Numbered from the stretch's first letter, positions 46,353 through 56,215 are shown. The stretch is 64,000 bases of DNA from Bacteroidota bacterium (GCA_009773165.1 WOUZ01000006.1:62001-126000), one strand, 5' to 3'. A program made the numbers and translations. The notes: generated by a model from the letters alone, not told the origin.

Positions 46353-47447
46353 ATGTCCGAACAGCTTTTGTATAAAATTGGCCTTACCCTCATTCAGGGA
46401 GTAGGCGATGTCGTAGGTAAAAAACTTGTCGCCTATTGTGGTGGCCCCGAAGCCGTTTTTAAGGAGAAAAAAAAACATCTCGAAAAAATTCCTGGTATTG
46501 GGGCTCATACAATTTCCGGCATCATTAACCAGCAGGTCCTTTCCCGTGCTGAGCAGGAACTTATTTATATCGAAAAAAAAGAAATAAACGCACTTTTTTA
46601 CCTCGACAAGGCTTACCCCAAACGCTTGCAGCACTGTGCTGATAGTCCCATGTTACTCTACTATAAAGGCACTACCGACCTGAACCTCCAACGTGTGATT
46701 GGCATTGTTGGAACCCGCAATGCAAGTGAGTATGGCAGACATGTTTGTGAACAAATTGTTGATGACTTCAGAAACGACAACGTGCTTATAGTAAGTGGGT
46801 TAGCCTATGGAATTGACAGCTACGCACACAGAGCTTCGGTAAAAAACAACATCCCAACTATTGGCGTTTTGGCTCATGGACTCGACCGTATTTATCCGGC
46901 TCAAAACAAAAGTCTTTCAGAAAAGATGCTTGCCAACGGCGGATTGCTTACCGAGTTTATGGCAGGAACTATTCCCGACAGAGAAAATTTTCCGCGAAGA
47001 AACCGCATCGTTGCCGGCATGATTGATGCCCTTATTGTAGTTGAATCTGCAAAAAGAGGCGGCGCTCTGATTACAGCTGATATTGCCAATTCGTACAACC
47101 GCGATGTTTTTGCTGTACCAGGAAGAGTGGGTGACACTTTTAGCGAAGGCTGCAACTATCTGATTCGAACAAACAGGGCAGCCTTGCTCGAAAACGCTTC
47201 AAATCTGCGATATTTGCTTGGATGGGGAGAGCAGCAAACAACAGGTGGACAAACAAAACTTTTCAGGGATTTTAGCGAGGATGAGCAAAAAGTTATGGAT
47301 GTTTTTGGTCAGGAAAAAGAATGTGGAATCGACGACATTATGCTCAGAAGTGCCTTCCCTGCATCAAAGCTTGCTGGAATCCTCTTAACCCTTGAATTTG
47401 ATGGCGTTATTGTAGCACTTCCGGGAAAAAAATACAAAATCGTCTGA
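46353..47447 (+). CDS. dprA: DNA-processing protein DprA
   Basis: A 364-residue DprA/Smf protein, which loads RecA on incoming single-stranded DNA in natural transformation. The N-terminal SAM-like region is followed by the Rossmann core with 'IGIVGTRNASEYGRHV', 'VSGLAYGIDSYAHRASV', 'FPRRNRIVAGMIDALIVVESAKRGGALITADIA' and 'RDVFAVPGRVGD', and a C-terminal winged-helix DML1-like domain. I use the ATG at 46353; the frame can be extended by a TTG at 46344, but the promoter box covers that position. Confidence 0.93.
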   Translation: MSEQLLYKIGLTLIQGVGDVVGKKLVAYCGGPEAVFKEKKKHLEKIPGIGAHTISGIINQQVLSRAEQELIYIEKKEINALFYLDKAYPKRLQHCADSPMLLYYKGTTDLNLQRVIGIVGTRNASEYGRHVCEQIVDDFRNDNVLIVSGLAYGIDSYAHRASVKNNIPTIGVLAHGLDRIYPAQNKSLSEKMLANGGLLTEFMAGTIPDRENFPRRNRIVAGMIDALIVVESAKRGGALITADIANSYNRDVFAVPGRVGDTFSEGCNYLIRTNRAALLENASNLRYLLGWGEQQTTGGQTKLFRDFSEDEQKVMDVFGQEKECGIDDIMLRSAFPASKLAGILLTLEFDGVIVALPGKKYKIV

Positions 47448-47599
47448 AACATTTCTCCTTTATTGAATTAGATCTTCATAAAATTCCACTTATTTCCGGA
47501 TTCATTTTAATTCTTAAAGATTGGAAATTCATTCAAAATAAATGAATGCCAATACGTTACCCTTAAGAAGTGTGCTTCCGATTGAATCGCTGCTTTTCT

Positions 47600-47607
47600 T
47601 ACCTTTG
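47600..47607 (+). promoter_or_regulatory. -7 promoter element of the CCA-enzyme gene (TACCTTTG)
   Basis: TAnnTTTG match seven bases before the ATG at 47615. No clear TTTG -33 box. Confidence 0.5.
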
Positions 47608-47614
47608 CCGCCCT

Positions 47615-49078
47615 ATGAAAGATATGCGCGCGTTTATTTCTGGCAGGCTTTTTTCGGTTATTGCTGCAGTTTCAAAAAGCAGACAAGAACCTGCTTATGT
47701 AATTGGAGGTTATGTTCGCGACCTTTTACTCAAAAGAAACTCCAAAGATATTGATATCGTTGTAGTTGGCAATGGAATTGACTTCGCACAAATGGTTGCA
47801 ATGCAACTTGGAAGTAGTAAAGATGCTAAATACTATGGACAATTTGGAACTGCAATGATTCGTTACAAAGATATGGTAGTCGAGTTTGTTGGAGCCCGAA
47901 AAGAATCCTATCAGTTGTTAAGCCGAAAACCTGAAGTGAGCTCCGGAACTCTTGCTGATGATCAAAGAAGGCGCGATTTCACGATTAATGCATTAGCCAT
48001 CAGCCTTAATGAAGCAGACTATGGATATCTCATTGATCCATTCAATGGTGTTGAAGATCTCCAAAAGAAACTAATAAGAACACCGCTTGACCCCGATATT
48101 ACCTATTCAGATGATCCGCTTAGGATGATGCGGGCAATACGATTTGCAACACAACTTGGCTTCAGCATCCATACTGATTCGTACCAGGCTATTGCTCGTA
48201 ACAAGAACAGAATCAAGATCATATCCATTGAACGTGTTACCGACGAACTGAATAAAATAATCTTATCACCAAAACCATCTATCGGTTTTAAGCTGTTGTT
48301 CGACACAGGTTTGCTTCAGCTTTTCTTTCCACAGATGGCAGCTTTGCAAGGTGTTGAAACAGTAAATGGAAAGAGCCACAAGGATAATTTCTACCATACG
48401 CTTGAAGTTCTTGACAATTTATGCAATACAACAGACGATTTATGGTTACGCTGGGCTGCCATACTTCACGATATTGCAAAGCCACCAACAAAAAAGTTTG
48501 AACCACTTCAGGGCTGGACATTTCATGGTCATGAATTCAGAGGTGCTAAAATGGTTCCTGGTATTTTTAAAATGTTGAAATTGCCTTTAAGCGAGCCTAT
48601 GCGTTTTGTACAACAACTTGTTTTACTTCACCTTCGGCCAATTGTTCTAGCTCAGGAAATCGTTACTGATTCAGCTGTGCGTCGCTTGCTTTTCGATGCC
48701 GGTGATGCCATTGATTCGTTGATGCTATTGTGTGAGGCCGATATCACCTCAAAAAACGAGTATAAAGTAAAAAAATACCGTGATAACTTTGAATTGGTCC
48801 GACAGAAACTTAAGGAAATTGAAGCCAAAGACAAGATCAGGAACTGGCAACCTCCAGTGAGCGGGGAAGTTATCATGCAGGTGTTTGGCTTAAAACCGGG
48901 CAAAGAGGTCGGTCAGATCAAAAATGCCATTCGTGAAGCAATACTCGACGGCATTATTGGAAACAATTTTGATGAAGCTTATGTTTTTATGAAGGAAGAA
49001 GGCATACGGCTTAAACTTCATATCGTTTCCGAAACAGATGCCATTCCGGTGAAATCAAATGGTCCTGTTCCACTTTAA
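47615..49078 (+). CDS. cca: CCA tRNA nucleotidyltransferase / poly(A) polymerase family (class II) with HD domain
   Basis: A 487-residue protein. The nucleotidyltransferase head has 'AYVIGGYVRDLLLKRNSKDIDIVVVGNG' (GG and DxD motif), and 'DDQRRRDFTINALAISLNE', 'YSDDPLRMMRAIRFATQLGFSI' of class II enzymes. A downstream HD domain appears in 'RWAAILHDIAKPPTKKFE...FHGHEF'. It adds CCA to tRNA 3' ends (or is a related polymerase). Start at 47615 is chosen from the -7 box just upstream. It runs in series with miaA (nine-base gap), both tRNA-maturation genes. Confidence 0.9.
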   Translation: MKDMRAFISGRLFSVIAAVSKSRQEPAYVIGGYVRDLLLKRNSKDIDIVVVGNGIDFAQMVAMQLGSSKDAKYYGQFGTAMIRYKDMVVEFVGARKESYQLLSRKPEVSSGTLADDQRRRDFTINALAISLNEADYGYLIDPFNGVEDLQKKLIRTPLDPDITYSDDPLRMMRAIRFATQLGFSIHTDSYQAIARNKNRIKIISIERVTDELNKIILSPKPSIGFKLLFDTGLLQLFFPQMAALQGVETVNGKSHKDNFYHTLEVLDNLCNTTDDLWLRWAAILHDIAKPPTKKFEPLQGWTFHGHEFRGAKMVPGIFKMLKLPLSEPMRFVQQLVLLHLRPIVLAQEIVTDSAVRRLLFDAGDAIDSLMLLCEADITSKNEYKVKKYRDNFELVRQKLKEIEAKDKIRNWQPPVSGEVIMQVFGLKPGKEVGQIKNAIREAILDGIIGNNFDEAYVFMKEEGIRLKLHIVSETDAIPVKSNGPVPL

Positions 49079-49087
49079 CACAAAAAA

Positions 49088-50020
49088 ATGGATGGTTTCA
49101 AAAAACAACTTATTGTTGTAGCCGGCCCAACAGCTGTTGGCAAAACATCTGTCTCAGTTTCTCTGGCTGAATATTTGAAAACTGAAATCATCTCAGCCGA
49201 CAGCAGGCAGTTTTATAAAGAAATGTCGATTGGAACGGCAGTGCCTTCACCAGAAGAACTTCGTAAGGTAAAACATCATTTCATTCAGCATTTATCCATT
49301 CAGCAAGCCTATGATGTAGCATCATATGAAAAGGATACACTTTTGCTTCTTGACACACTTTTTAACCGCTATGATAATGTAATTTTAACTGGAGGATCAG
49401 GTTTGTATATTGATGCTGTATGTGATGGGATGGATTTATTGCCAAATATTTTGCCTGAAATACGCGAAAAAGTAAATCAAATATTTGTAAACGAGGGTCT
49501 TTCGAAACTACAGGAGTTAGCCATGGAAATTGATCCCTCTTATTTTCAAATCGTTGACACACAAAATCCGCGCAGGTTACAGCGTGTGCTGGAAGTGTTT
49601 TTTCAAACAGGAAACAACCTTAGTTATTACAGAAACAACCAAAAAACATCACGCAATTTTGGAATTATCCGAATCGGTTTGGAGCGCGAACGCCAAGAAC
49701 TAATCAATCGTATCGATGAACGAACAGACAAAATGCTCTCTGAGGGATTGCAGGAGGAAGTCGCAGGTTTAATTAACTACAAACATCTAAATGCTTTAAA
49801 TACGGTAGGTTATAAAGAATTTTTCGACTATTTTGATAACAAAATCAAATTGAAAGAGGTTCCTGAGCTTATAAAAATTGCCACACGACAATATGCTAAA
49901 CGTCAGATGACATGGTTCAAGAAAAACAAATCTTATCAATGGTTTCATCCAGAACATTTTGATGAAATTGTCCGATATATTTCTTTGAAGTTAACTGATC
50001 AAAAATCAGCGGATTTATAA
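49088..50020 (+). CDS. miaA: tRNA dimethylallyltransferase
   Basis: A 310-residue enzyme that adds dimethylallyl to A37 of tRNA. It has the P-loop 'VVAGPTAVGKTSVSVSLAEYL', 'IISADSRQFYKEMSIGTAVPS', 'VKHHFIQHLSIQQAYDVASYE', 'LTGGSGLYIDAVCDGMD' and 'NTVGYKEFFDYF'. Normal length. It probably shares the transcript with the CCA enzyme. Confidence 0.95.
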   Translation: MDGFKKQLIVVAGPTAVGKTSVSVSLAEYLKTEIISADSRQFYKEMSIGTAVPSPEELRKVKHHFIQHLSIQQAYDVASYEKDTLLLLDTLFNRYDNVILTGGSGLYIDAVCDGMDLLPNILPEIREKVNQIFVNEGLSKLQELAMEIDPSYFQIVDTQNPRRLQRVLEVFFQTGNNLSYYRNNQKTSRNFGIIRIGLERERQELINRIDERTDKMLSEGLQEEVAGLINYKHLNALNTVGYKEFFDYFDNKIKLKEVPELIKIATRQYAKRQMTWFKKNKSYQWFHPEHFDEIVRYISLKLTDQKSADL

Positions 50021-50024
50021 AAAT

Positions 50025-50052
50025 AAAAAAAGCCGGCTTCACCGGCTTTTCA
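50025..50052. terminator. bidirectional intrinsic terminator
   Basis: AAAAAAGCCGG-CTTCA-CCGGCTTTT: a six-pair GC-rich stem with A and T tracts on each side, between the convergent miaA (end 50020) and tpx (end 50068). Confidence 0.88.
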
Positions 50053-50067
50053 AACTTTATATTTTGA

Positions 50068-50565
50068 TTACAATGCAGCCAAAGCAGCAGCATAATCAGG
50101 TTCCTGAACAATCTCAGGCACTTGCTCTGAATATTTTACAAGGCCGTTTTCATCCAAAACTACCACAGCACGCGAGTGGAGTCCTGCCAAAGGGCCATTT
50201 TCAATTGTAACCCCGTAAGCAGCACCAAAGCTTCCTTCACGGAAATCGCTTGCAGTTACAACCTGTTCCAAGCCTTCTGTCGAACAAAATCGTTTGTGAG
50301 CAAAAGGTAGATCTTTCGAAACGCATACCACAACTGTATTCTCAAGTTTTGATGCTTCAGCATTAAACTTACGTACCGATGTAGCGCACACATCTGTATC
50401 CAGACTAGGGAAAATGTTCAGCACCACTTTTTTACCTTTGAGTGACTCCAAAGTAAAGATACTTAGATCACTTTTAACCAATTGAAATTCTGGCGCTGCA
50501 GAGCCATTACCAGGTAATTCTCCTGAGGTTTGAAAAGGATTTCCTTTTAATGTAATTTTTGCCAT
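50068..50565 (-). CDS. tpx: thiol peroxidase (Tpx-type peroxiredoxin)
   Basis: A 165-residue atypical 2-Cys peroxiredoxin that reduces H2O2 and alkyl peroxides via thioredoxin. The peroxidatic cysteine is in '[17 protein letters not shown]' (Cys 60) and the resolving one in '[13 protein letters not shown]' (Cys 94). The Tpx signature '[18 protein letters not shown]' is visible. Normal length. Independent gene. Confidence 0.95.
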   Translation of the reverse strand: MAKITLKGNPFQTSGELPGNGSAAPEFQLVKSDLSIFTLESLKGKKVVLNIFPSLDTDVCATSVRKFNAEASKLENTVVVCVSKDLPFAHKRFCSTEGLEQVVTASDFREGSFGAAYGVTIENGPLAGLHSRAVVVLDENGLVKYSEQVPEIVQEPDYAAALAAL

Positions 50566-50785
50566 AAGATTAAATTAAAGTTTATGTTATCTAAATTAGA
50601 AATTCTATGCAATATACTGATAATATGGTATATATAAAATATAATGTATGAAACTGTTTATACCAAATCAATTAGATTCTTGTTAACGAATCCTGTATCT
50701 TAAACAACAAAAAATACTGTTAGGTTCAACTATGAAAAACATTTTAATGTGTGATGAAAGTCAAAAAATGTTTTCAAACAACTAA

Positions 50786-51628
50786 TTATTCGAAAACATA
50801 TTCATAAACCCTTTCAGCGCTTATTGTTCCGTCAGCTTTTACAACTCTAAGATAGCTTACAAATCCTTTGTCGTTATAAGTGTATGTATCTGTTCTAATC
50901 ACTTTCTCTTCAGCGTCTACCTGGGTTATTGTTGCAAAATCACCATTCGGATTATAGGTAGAGAAAAATGAATAACTCAATTCATTATCAGGCCCATAAA
51001 TATGCTTTTTTGTTCTTAAACCATTTGTATCGAATTCATTCTCAACACGAATTTTTAACGAACCTTGTGCATCATTCTGGATGATTTCGATACAATCACC
51101 ATCCTCTATACTTCCGTCATATTGGTATGAAATGCTGTATTCCTGACCATTATCCTTATTGATTTTTGACACAAAAACCTCGCTGGTTTCTGGTCTCACC
51201 TCATAGGTTAATTTTCCACTGATCATCCAGGCACTGTCATAGCTGGTAATAGTCCAAATTAAGCCATCATCGTCGTAACCTAAAACATTCATTTCTTTGA
51301 GCAAGCCTTCGGGCGATCTGTCAGCATCCAAGACAAGATTTCCTGAAGCATCATAAACCTGAATGACATGCGCTTCAATTTTTCCTTCAGCATCAAAGAG
51401 GTACATACGTTCTTCCCGTCCCTGGCAGTCGTAAAAGTAGTGAACCACCGCGACTTCCTTTCCATCTGGTAGTTTGTTTTTTATAAAACATTCCCTCATT
51501 CCCGCAGAAGCTTTTTTAGCATATTCTACCTCCATCTTTAATTTTTCCTTTAAAGTTTTTGGCGGTTCAATGTGAGCATTTGCCATCATGTTGAATACCA
51601 GAAATATACTTATCAGATAGCTTTTCAT
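50786..51628 (-). CDS. exported protein with YD/RHS-like repeats, hypothetical
   Basis: A 280-residue protein with a signal peptide (residues 1-18). The middle contains short repeated units of the form 'YDASGNLVLDADR', 'YDDDGLIWTITSYD', 'YDGSIEDGDCIEI' and 'FDTNGLRTKKHIYG', resembling YD/RHS-type or WG-like repeats. Conserved positions give a beta-sheet pattern, but no catalytic residues are visible. No partner gene. Probably periplasmic or secreted. Confidence 0.68.
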   Translation of the reverse strand: MKSYLISIFLVFNMMANAHIEPPKTLKEKLKMEVEYAKKASAGMRECFIKNKLPDGKEVAVVHYFYDCQGREERMYLFDAEGKIEAHVIQVYDASGNLVLDADRSPEGLLKEMNVLGYDDDGLIWTITSYDSAWMISGKLTYEVRPETSEVFVSKINKDNGQEYSISYQYDGSIEDGDCIEIIQNDAQGSLKIRVENEFDTNGLRTKKHIYGPDNELSYSFFSTYNPNGDFATITQVDAEEKVIRTDTYTYNDKGFVSYLRVVKADGTISAERVYEYVFE

Positions 51629-51850
51629 AATAGAAAAATTTAAACCGTAAAATTAACCAATTCCAAAGAGATCGAGCCACGATTTAAAAAATGATTTATC
51701 AATTTCGAGCCTTGCTGAAAACAAATTCAACAAAAAAGCTACAGAAACAAGGCACAAACTCTAATTCGAAAAAAATCCCAAAATGAATTTAAGTCAAATA
51801 TTCAGATTTTCTACTTCGATTCTGTAGCCGACTATATGTAAATCAAATTG

Positions 51851-54250
51851 TTAAAAAACAAATTGAAGGGAAAACAGAAGGTTTCTTCCGGAAGCAACAA
51901 GACCAGAAGAATAAGGACGATAGCGTTTATCAAGGATATTTTCAACCCCACCACCTACATTCAAATGCTCATTAACTTTAACCATTGCTTTCAGGTTGAG
52001 GGTATACCATGCAGGTGAAAAAGGATTCCCGTTTTCATCAAGCGCATACATATAATCCTTACTCTTTTCTTCCTCCGGCATATTTTCAAAACTCACCTCA
52101 GAGGAGTAATGGGCATTCAGTTCAAGCATTCCTTTTCCGGTGGCATACCTTAACCGGGACATTCCGAAGAGCGGGGCTGCATGACGCAATGGACTTGTAC
52201 TTCCATCATCGAGCTCCTCCACCCCTTTTTGCCAGGTTAAGTTAGTTAGAAAGCTGAACCCTTTGGGAAGTTTTAACTCCAAAGCGCCCTGAAGACCGTA
52301 AACGCTGGCTCTCGCCGCATTTTGAATTGCCAGCACACGACTCATCTCACCATTGTAAATGATGCTGTCAGCTCCATTAAGTTGAAATTCACGGCGCACC
52401 AAAGCATCAGTTAGAATGGTGTAATACCCTGTTAAATCAATCTTTAACAAACCTCCGATTACTTTTGACAAGCCTAAATCAGCATTGTATGCATATTCAG
52501 GTTTAAGGTCAGGGTTAGGAACAAGAACAGCCCCAGGCTCGGAGTCAAATATTTTCCCCAGGTCATCCACATTTGGTGATCGAAAACCTGTCGCAAAATT
52601 CGCTGAAACCGAAAAGCTTTCAGATGCTTTGTGAACTAATCCCAAACTTCCTGTCAATGCACCTTTATTAAAGGAGGCATACTTAAATGGAAGTGGAAAC
52701 AAAGTTGTATCAAATTCAGCATCCAGAGCAAAAAGATTATATCTCAAACCGATCTGCGCCATCGTCTTTGGCCGTAAATGATATTGATAGGTAGCAAATA
52801 TTGCATATGACGACCAGGTAGAAGCGGGATAGCGTGCCGGTCCAGGAATGATGATCCCGGTTTGGATGTTTTCATCAGTTCCTTTGGACACAACGTCATT
52901 TAAAACTATTTCAGCTCCATAAAGTAAGCGGTCCTTTATTCCAAATTGCTTGTTGAAATCGAGATTGACTGAGAAAGCAGTAACCTCTTCAAAACGATTG
53001 TATTTTATAACTTTGTTTAAATCACGATCGTGACGGCTCTCGGCGAAATGCTGTAATGCAGCTGTAAATTGCATCTGATCATAAAGTTTCATCGGTTTCT
53101 GATGAACAAGTGTCAGCTTATTCATCAACCATTTCTGGGGACCGTAGTACCATTCAGCACTGCGGGGCAGTCCATTTCTCAAACGTAAAAGCCTGTCGTA
53201 ACGCGCATAATCAGAAGTAGTTGAATAATACAACCCATATTCCATCTGAAAGGCATCACTAGGTTTGTAAAAAACTTTTTGCATCAGATTCTGCTGCGAA
53301 AACCCCGACGGACTTTGAACCAGAGGATCTGTTGATTCAACTACCCTGTCAATGCTGTCCATTCTCACAACAGTGAACTTTTTAAGGTATTCGTCAGGGC
53401 CAACTGTTCCCATGCGCAGATCACCATAACGGTTAAAGCTGAAACTTGTAACAGAAGCCCATTTTTCGCCTGCAATAGTCACATCCAAATGTGACGAAAG
53501 CTCATTGTTAGCAGAAGAAAAACGTGTTGCAGCTTTACCTGAAACTTTGGTTCCATTTTCAGAAAACACTGGTTTTAAGGTATTAAAAAGCATTACGCCC
53601 CCAATTGCATCGCTCCCGTAGATTACAGAGCCCGGCCCGAATAAAACTTCAGCCGATTCAACACTGTAGGGATCAACGGATAAAATATTCTGAATGTTGC
53701 CACTGCGAAAAATAGCGTTATTCATGCGAACTCCATCTACTGCGATGAGCAGCCTGTTTGTAGCAAAGCCGCGAATCATAGGGCTTCCGCCGCCCTGCTG
53801 ACTTTTTTGAATAAAAACCTCACCACTTTGGCCTATCAAATCAGCTGCTGTTTGAGGGTTTTGCATCGCAATTTCTGTTGCCCGTATCGAACTCACCCGC
53901 TGAGAAACTTCACTGCGCGATTGCGCCCAGCGTGTTGCTGAAACCACCACTTCATCTAGTTTAAAATCAGCAGGTTTCATCAGTACGACAAAATTTTTGT
54001 ACTCAAGTTGCCGGAAACTAACCACCTTTGTTTCATATCCAAGAATACCGAAATAAATGCTATCGTTGCCTTTGAGACTTGTCACATCTGCTTTACCAAA
54101 TTCATTTGTAATGAATGAAACTTTTTTGGAGGTGATTGTTACAAATGGCAAAGGCGATCGTGTTAAAGCATCAACTATACTAACTTCTTGTGCTAATAGT
54201 GAAAGGTGAGAAAAGGCCATAACTATGGCGATTACCCAAATTTTCTTCAT
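51851..54250 (-). CDS. TonB-dependent receptor (haem/siderophore type)
   Basis: A 799-residue outer-membrane receptor with a signal peptide, N-terminal carboxypeptidase-regulatory-like domain (residues about 20-95, 'IVDALTRSPLPFVTITSK'), plug ('LDEVVVSATRWAQSRSEVSQRV', 'MIRGFATNRLLIAVDGVRMNNAIF', 'VEVLFGPGSVIYGSDAIGGVMLFNT'-type) and 22-strand barrel. 'GFRSPNVDDLGKIFDSEPGAVLVPNPDLKPEYAYN' is typical of the haem/transferrin/lactoferrin-type receptors. The ligand is not shown by context. Encoded after two small membrane-associated genes on the same strand. Confidence 0.88.
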   Translation of the reverse strand: MKKIWVIAIVMAFSHLSLLAQEVSIVDALTRSPLPFVTITSKKVSFITNEFGKADVTSLKGNDSIYFGILGYETKVVSFRQLEYKNFVVLMKPADFKLDEVVVSATRWAQSRSEVSQRVSSIRATEIAMQNPQTAADLIGQSGEVFIQKSQQGGGSPMIRGFATNRLLIAVDGVRMNNAIFRSGNIQNILSVDPYSVESAEVLFGPGSVIYGSDAIGGVMLFNTLKPVFSENGTKVSGKAATRFSSANNELSSHLDVTIAGEKWASVTSFSFNRYGDLRMGTVGPDEYLKKFTVVRMDSIDRVVESTDPLVQSPSGFSQQNLMQKVFYKPSDAFQMEYGLYYSTTSDYARYDRLLRLRNGLPRSAEWYYGPQKWLMNKLTLVHQKPMKLYDQMQFTAALQHFAESRHDRDLNKVIKYNRFEEVTAFSVNLDFNKQFGIKDRLLYGAEIVLNDVVSKGTDENIQTGIIIPGPARYPASTWSSYAIFATYQYHLRPKTMAQIGLRYNLFALDAEFDTTLFPLPFKYASFNKGALTGSLGLVHKASESFSVSANFATGFRSPNVDDLGKIFDSEPGAVLVPNPDLKPEYAYNADLGLSKVIGGLLKIDLTGYYTILTDALVRREFQLNGADSIIYNGEMSRVLAIQNAARASVYGLQGALELKLPKGFSFLTNLTWQKGVEELDDGSTSPLRHAAPLFGMSRLRYATGKGMLELNAHYSSEVSFENMPEEEKSKDYMYALDENGNPFSPAWYTLNLKAMVKVNEHLNVGGGVENILDKRYRPYSSGLVASGRNLLFSLQFVF

Positions 54251-54302
54251 AAAAAAAGATTTAATTAAAAAATGTTCTCAAATAAGAAAGTTATAAAAAA
54301 AT

Positions 54303-54866
54303 CTAACCCCAACAAGGTGGTTGAATATGAGGCTCTATGGAACATTCTATAATAACGAAACTATAAACTGCTTGATTTACAGCGAGATAATCATTTAAAA
54401 AGTTATTGGAGAATTCAGCAAGATCATTAAAAAACATCAAAATAGAAAGTGATTTCCATTTTTCTGCCGGAAGTTTCCCTTTCCGCTGATCGTAATCTGC
54501 CATCAGTTGGCGAAGCTTAGATTTAAGTTTAGTTTCTTTCCTGTCAGGATACACCAGATACCATGTTGAAGATCCAATCTGCTCCTCTTCAACGATATCG
54601 TACATTTGTCCGTTGTAAACAAACTCTTTGTCATGAATTCGCCTAAACTGCTGATTTGGAATCATTTCCAAGTGTAAAGGAATTTCCATAATTAGGAGTT
54701 CATGACCAATAAAACCTTCAAGATATTTCTGTTTTATCTCATTCCGTAGCATCTCCTTCTGGATCAACAAAAGGATAGTGTGCCCTGACTGCAAAACAAA
54801 CAGTAGCGACAACAGAACAAAACCGATGGAAGTAATCTTTTTCAAATCGGCTGTAAAAGTAATCAA
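54303..54866 (-). CDS. single-helix membrane protein upstream of TonB receptor, hypothetical
   Basis: A 187-residue protein with an N-terminal hydrophobic helix (residues about 12-33) and a mainly helical and charged periplasmic part. The C-terminus reads 'VIIECSIEPHIQPPCWG' with two cysteines around a PP pair. No known family recognised. It is 53 bases before the TonB receptor gene on the same strand, so it is likely co-expressed, and its layout parallels the small membrane protein upstream of the haem operon. Confidence 0.55.
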   Translation of the reverse strand: MITFTADLKKITSIGFVLLSLLFVLQSGHTILLLIQKEMLRNEIKQKYLEGFIGHELLIMEIPLHLEMIPNQQFRRIHDKEFVYNGQMYDIVEEEQIGSSTWYLVYPDRKETKLKSKLRQLMADYDQRKGKLPAEKWKSLSILMFFNDLAEFSNNFLNDYLAVNQAVYSFVIIECSIEPHIQPPCWG

Positions 54867-54886
54867 TATTAAAAAACCAAATCAAC

Positions 54887-55489
54887 TTACAGATTCGTAC
54901 GATTTTTACCAATCTTTAAATATTGAAAGCTATGTTTAATGACCTGAAATACAGGGATAAACATAATTATAAGTATAGAAAAAACAACCAACAACCATTT
55001 GGAAAAACTAAAAATTGATCCAATAAAACACAGTATATCAATTACTTTAGGAAATAAATAAAGCATTAATACAGTGTTTAGGTTCTCGAGGATATCGGCA
55101 GAAGCAGCCATCAAAGGGAAATAGACGAAAACACTATGTTGTTTAAAAAACAAGTAGCGATTTGACAACAGACGGATAATAAGGAAAAGCAAAAAACCAT
55201 AAACCAAGGGATAAATCATGTCAATCACCGCAACCTGATAGAAATAAATGGCCCTCCCTTGATTTCCAAGGCTCTGAAACAACTCAAAAACATCTTCTTC
55301 TGAATACCAAAGTCGAACATCGAGAATCTTCAGCTCTTTATTCTCAAAAGGAAATTCAACTGATGGAAAGACTTGAAGTGTGAAATAGAGCCAAACACCA
55401 AAAAGCAAAACAATGGAGAGCAGATACAAAAGAGGCTTGTTACTCAAAATTTGCATCAAAAAACCTTTCACTTTCCTTCCTGTTGTCAT
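54887..55489 (-). CDS. multi-helix membrane protein, hypothetical
   Basis: A 200-residue protein with four predicted transmembrane helices (residues about 13-33, 80-100, 120-145, 165-190 from ATG 55489). The loop after helix 1 includes 'FPSVEFPFENKELKILDVRLWYSEEDVFELFQSLGNQGRAIYFYQ', a recurring pattern in uncharacterised bacterial membrane proteins. An ATG at 55555 lies 66 bases further upstream, but the methionine at 55489 fits better with the first helix. Same strand as the following small protein and TonB genes. Confidence 0.6.
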   Translation of the reverse strand: MTTGRKVKGFLMQILSNKPLLYLLSIVLLFGVWLYFTLQVFPSVEFPFENKELKILDVRLWYSEEDVFELFQSLGNQGRAIYFYQVAVIDMIYPLVYGFLLFLIIRLLSNRYLFFKQHSVFVYFPLMAASADILENLNTVLMLYLFPKVIDILCFIGSIFSFSKWLLVVFSILIIMFIPVFQVIKHSFQYLKIGKNRTNL

Positions 55490-55561
55490 GATAAAAACAG
55501 TGTATATTTGCAAAATAAGTGTATTATTTTCAAATATTAAATAATTATTTTTCAAGGTATT

Positions 55562-56119
55562 ATGGCAACTACCCGCCGAAAATCTGCTCCAAGGGCATCA
55601 GGCAGAAAATCAAAAAGTCAAAAAAAGTCGTGGCTTCAATCTTTATTATATGTGTTAGTAATTTTTTTGGTTTTAGCTGCTATTGCAATGATAGCAGGAT
55701 ATGTTTATATGCGAAAAAATGCAACCCCTGAACCAACATCAGAAGTTCAAACAGAAATAGTAAGTAAAACTGAAGGTGTTGATCAATCTTCACCGGATAA
55801 TTCCAAACCGATTCAAAAGCAAGCAAGTGTGATCATCGAAGGCACATGGGTAAGCACTGATAATGGTGCAATGTTAACTATTAAAGGAACTAATTTCACG
55901 ATCGACTTCCCTTCTGTTGAAGCTGGAAAACCTCTTGAAGGCACCATCCAATTCATTGGGAATGAATACACTGTGATAAGTAAAACACTTCAGGGATGCG
56001 AACAAATTAACGGCATTTACAGTTTTGAGCATAAAGGTGAAGATTTAGTTGTTAAAGCCATAAATGACAGCTGCTCAAAACGAAAAAACTCCTTTGAATC
56101 TTCCTGGTTTAAAATGTAA
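55562..56119 (+). CDS. single-pass membrane protein with basic N-terminal tail
   Basis: A 185-residue protein. The first 25 residues are very basic (KSAPRASGRKSKSQKK), followed by one transmembrane helix (residues about 28-52), a Thr/Ser/Pro/Glu-rich linker and a beta-rich C-terminal domain (about 90-185) with two pairs of cysteine-containing segments (QGCEQING, NDSCSKRK). No family recognised; it may be an inner-membrane lipocalin-like or 'VVKAINDSC' type domain. Divergent from the membrane protein upstream with about 70 bases between. Confidence 0.6.
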   Translation: MATTRRKSAPRASGRKSKSQKKSWLQSLLYVLVIFLVLAAIAMIAGYVYMRKNATPEPTSEVQTEIVSKTEGVDQSSPDNSKPIQKQASVIIEGTWVSTDNGAMLTIKGTNFTIDFPSVEAGKPLEGTIQFIGNEYTVISKTLQGCEQINGIYSFEHKGEDLVVKAINDSCSKRKNSFESSWFKM

Positions 56120-56207
56120 TCCCGTTTTTGGGATTATATGTCAACTTCAAAAATGTAAAAAAGCAGCAGTCATTCCAAGCAAAAGCCGCTCCTTCCATCG
56201 CTTTTAT

Positions 56208-56215
56208 TATTTTTG
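56208..56215 (+). promoter_or_regulatory. -7 promoter element of the TlpA-like gene (TATTTTTG)
   Basis: TAnnTTTG match, 40 bases before the ATG at 56256, at the usual distance for a Bacteroidota leader. No clear -33 box. Confidence 0.5.
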
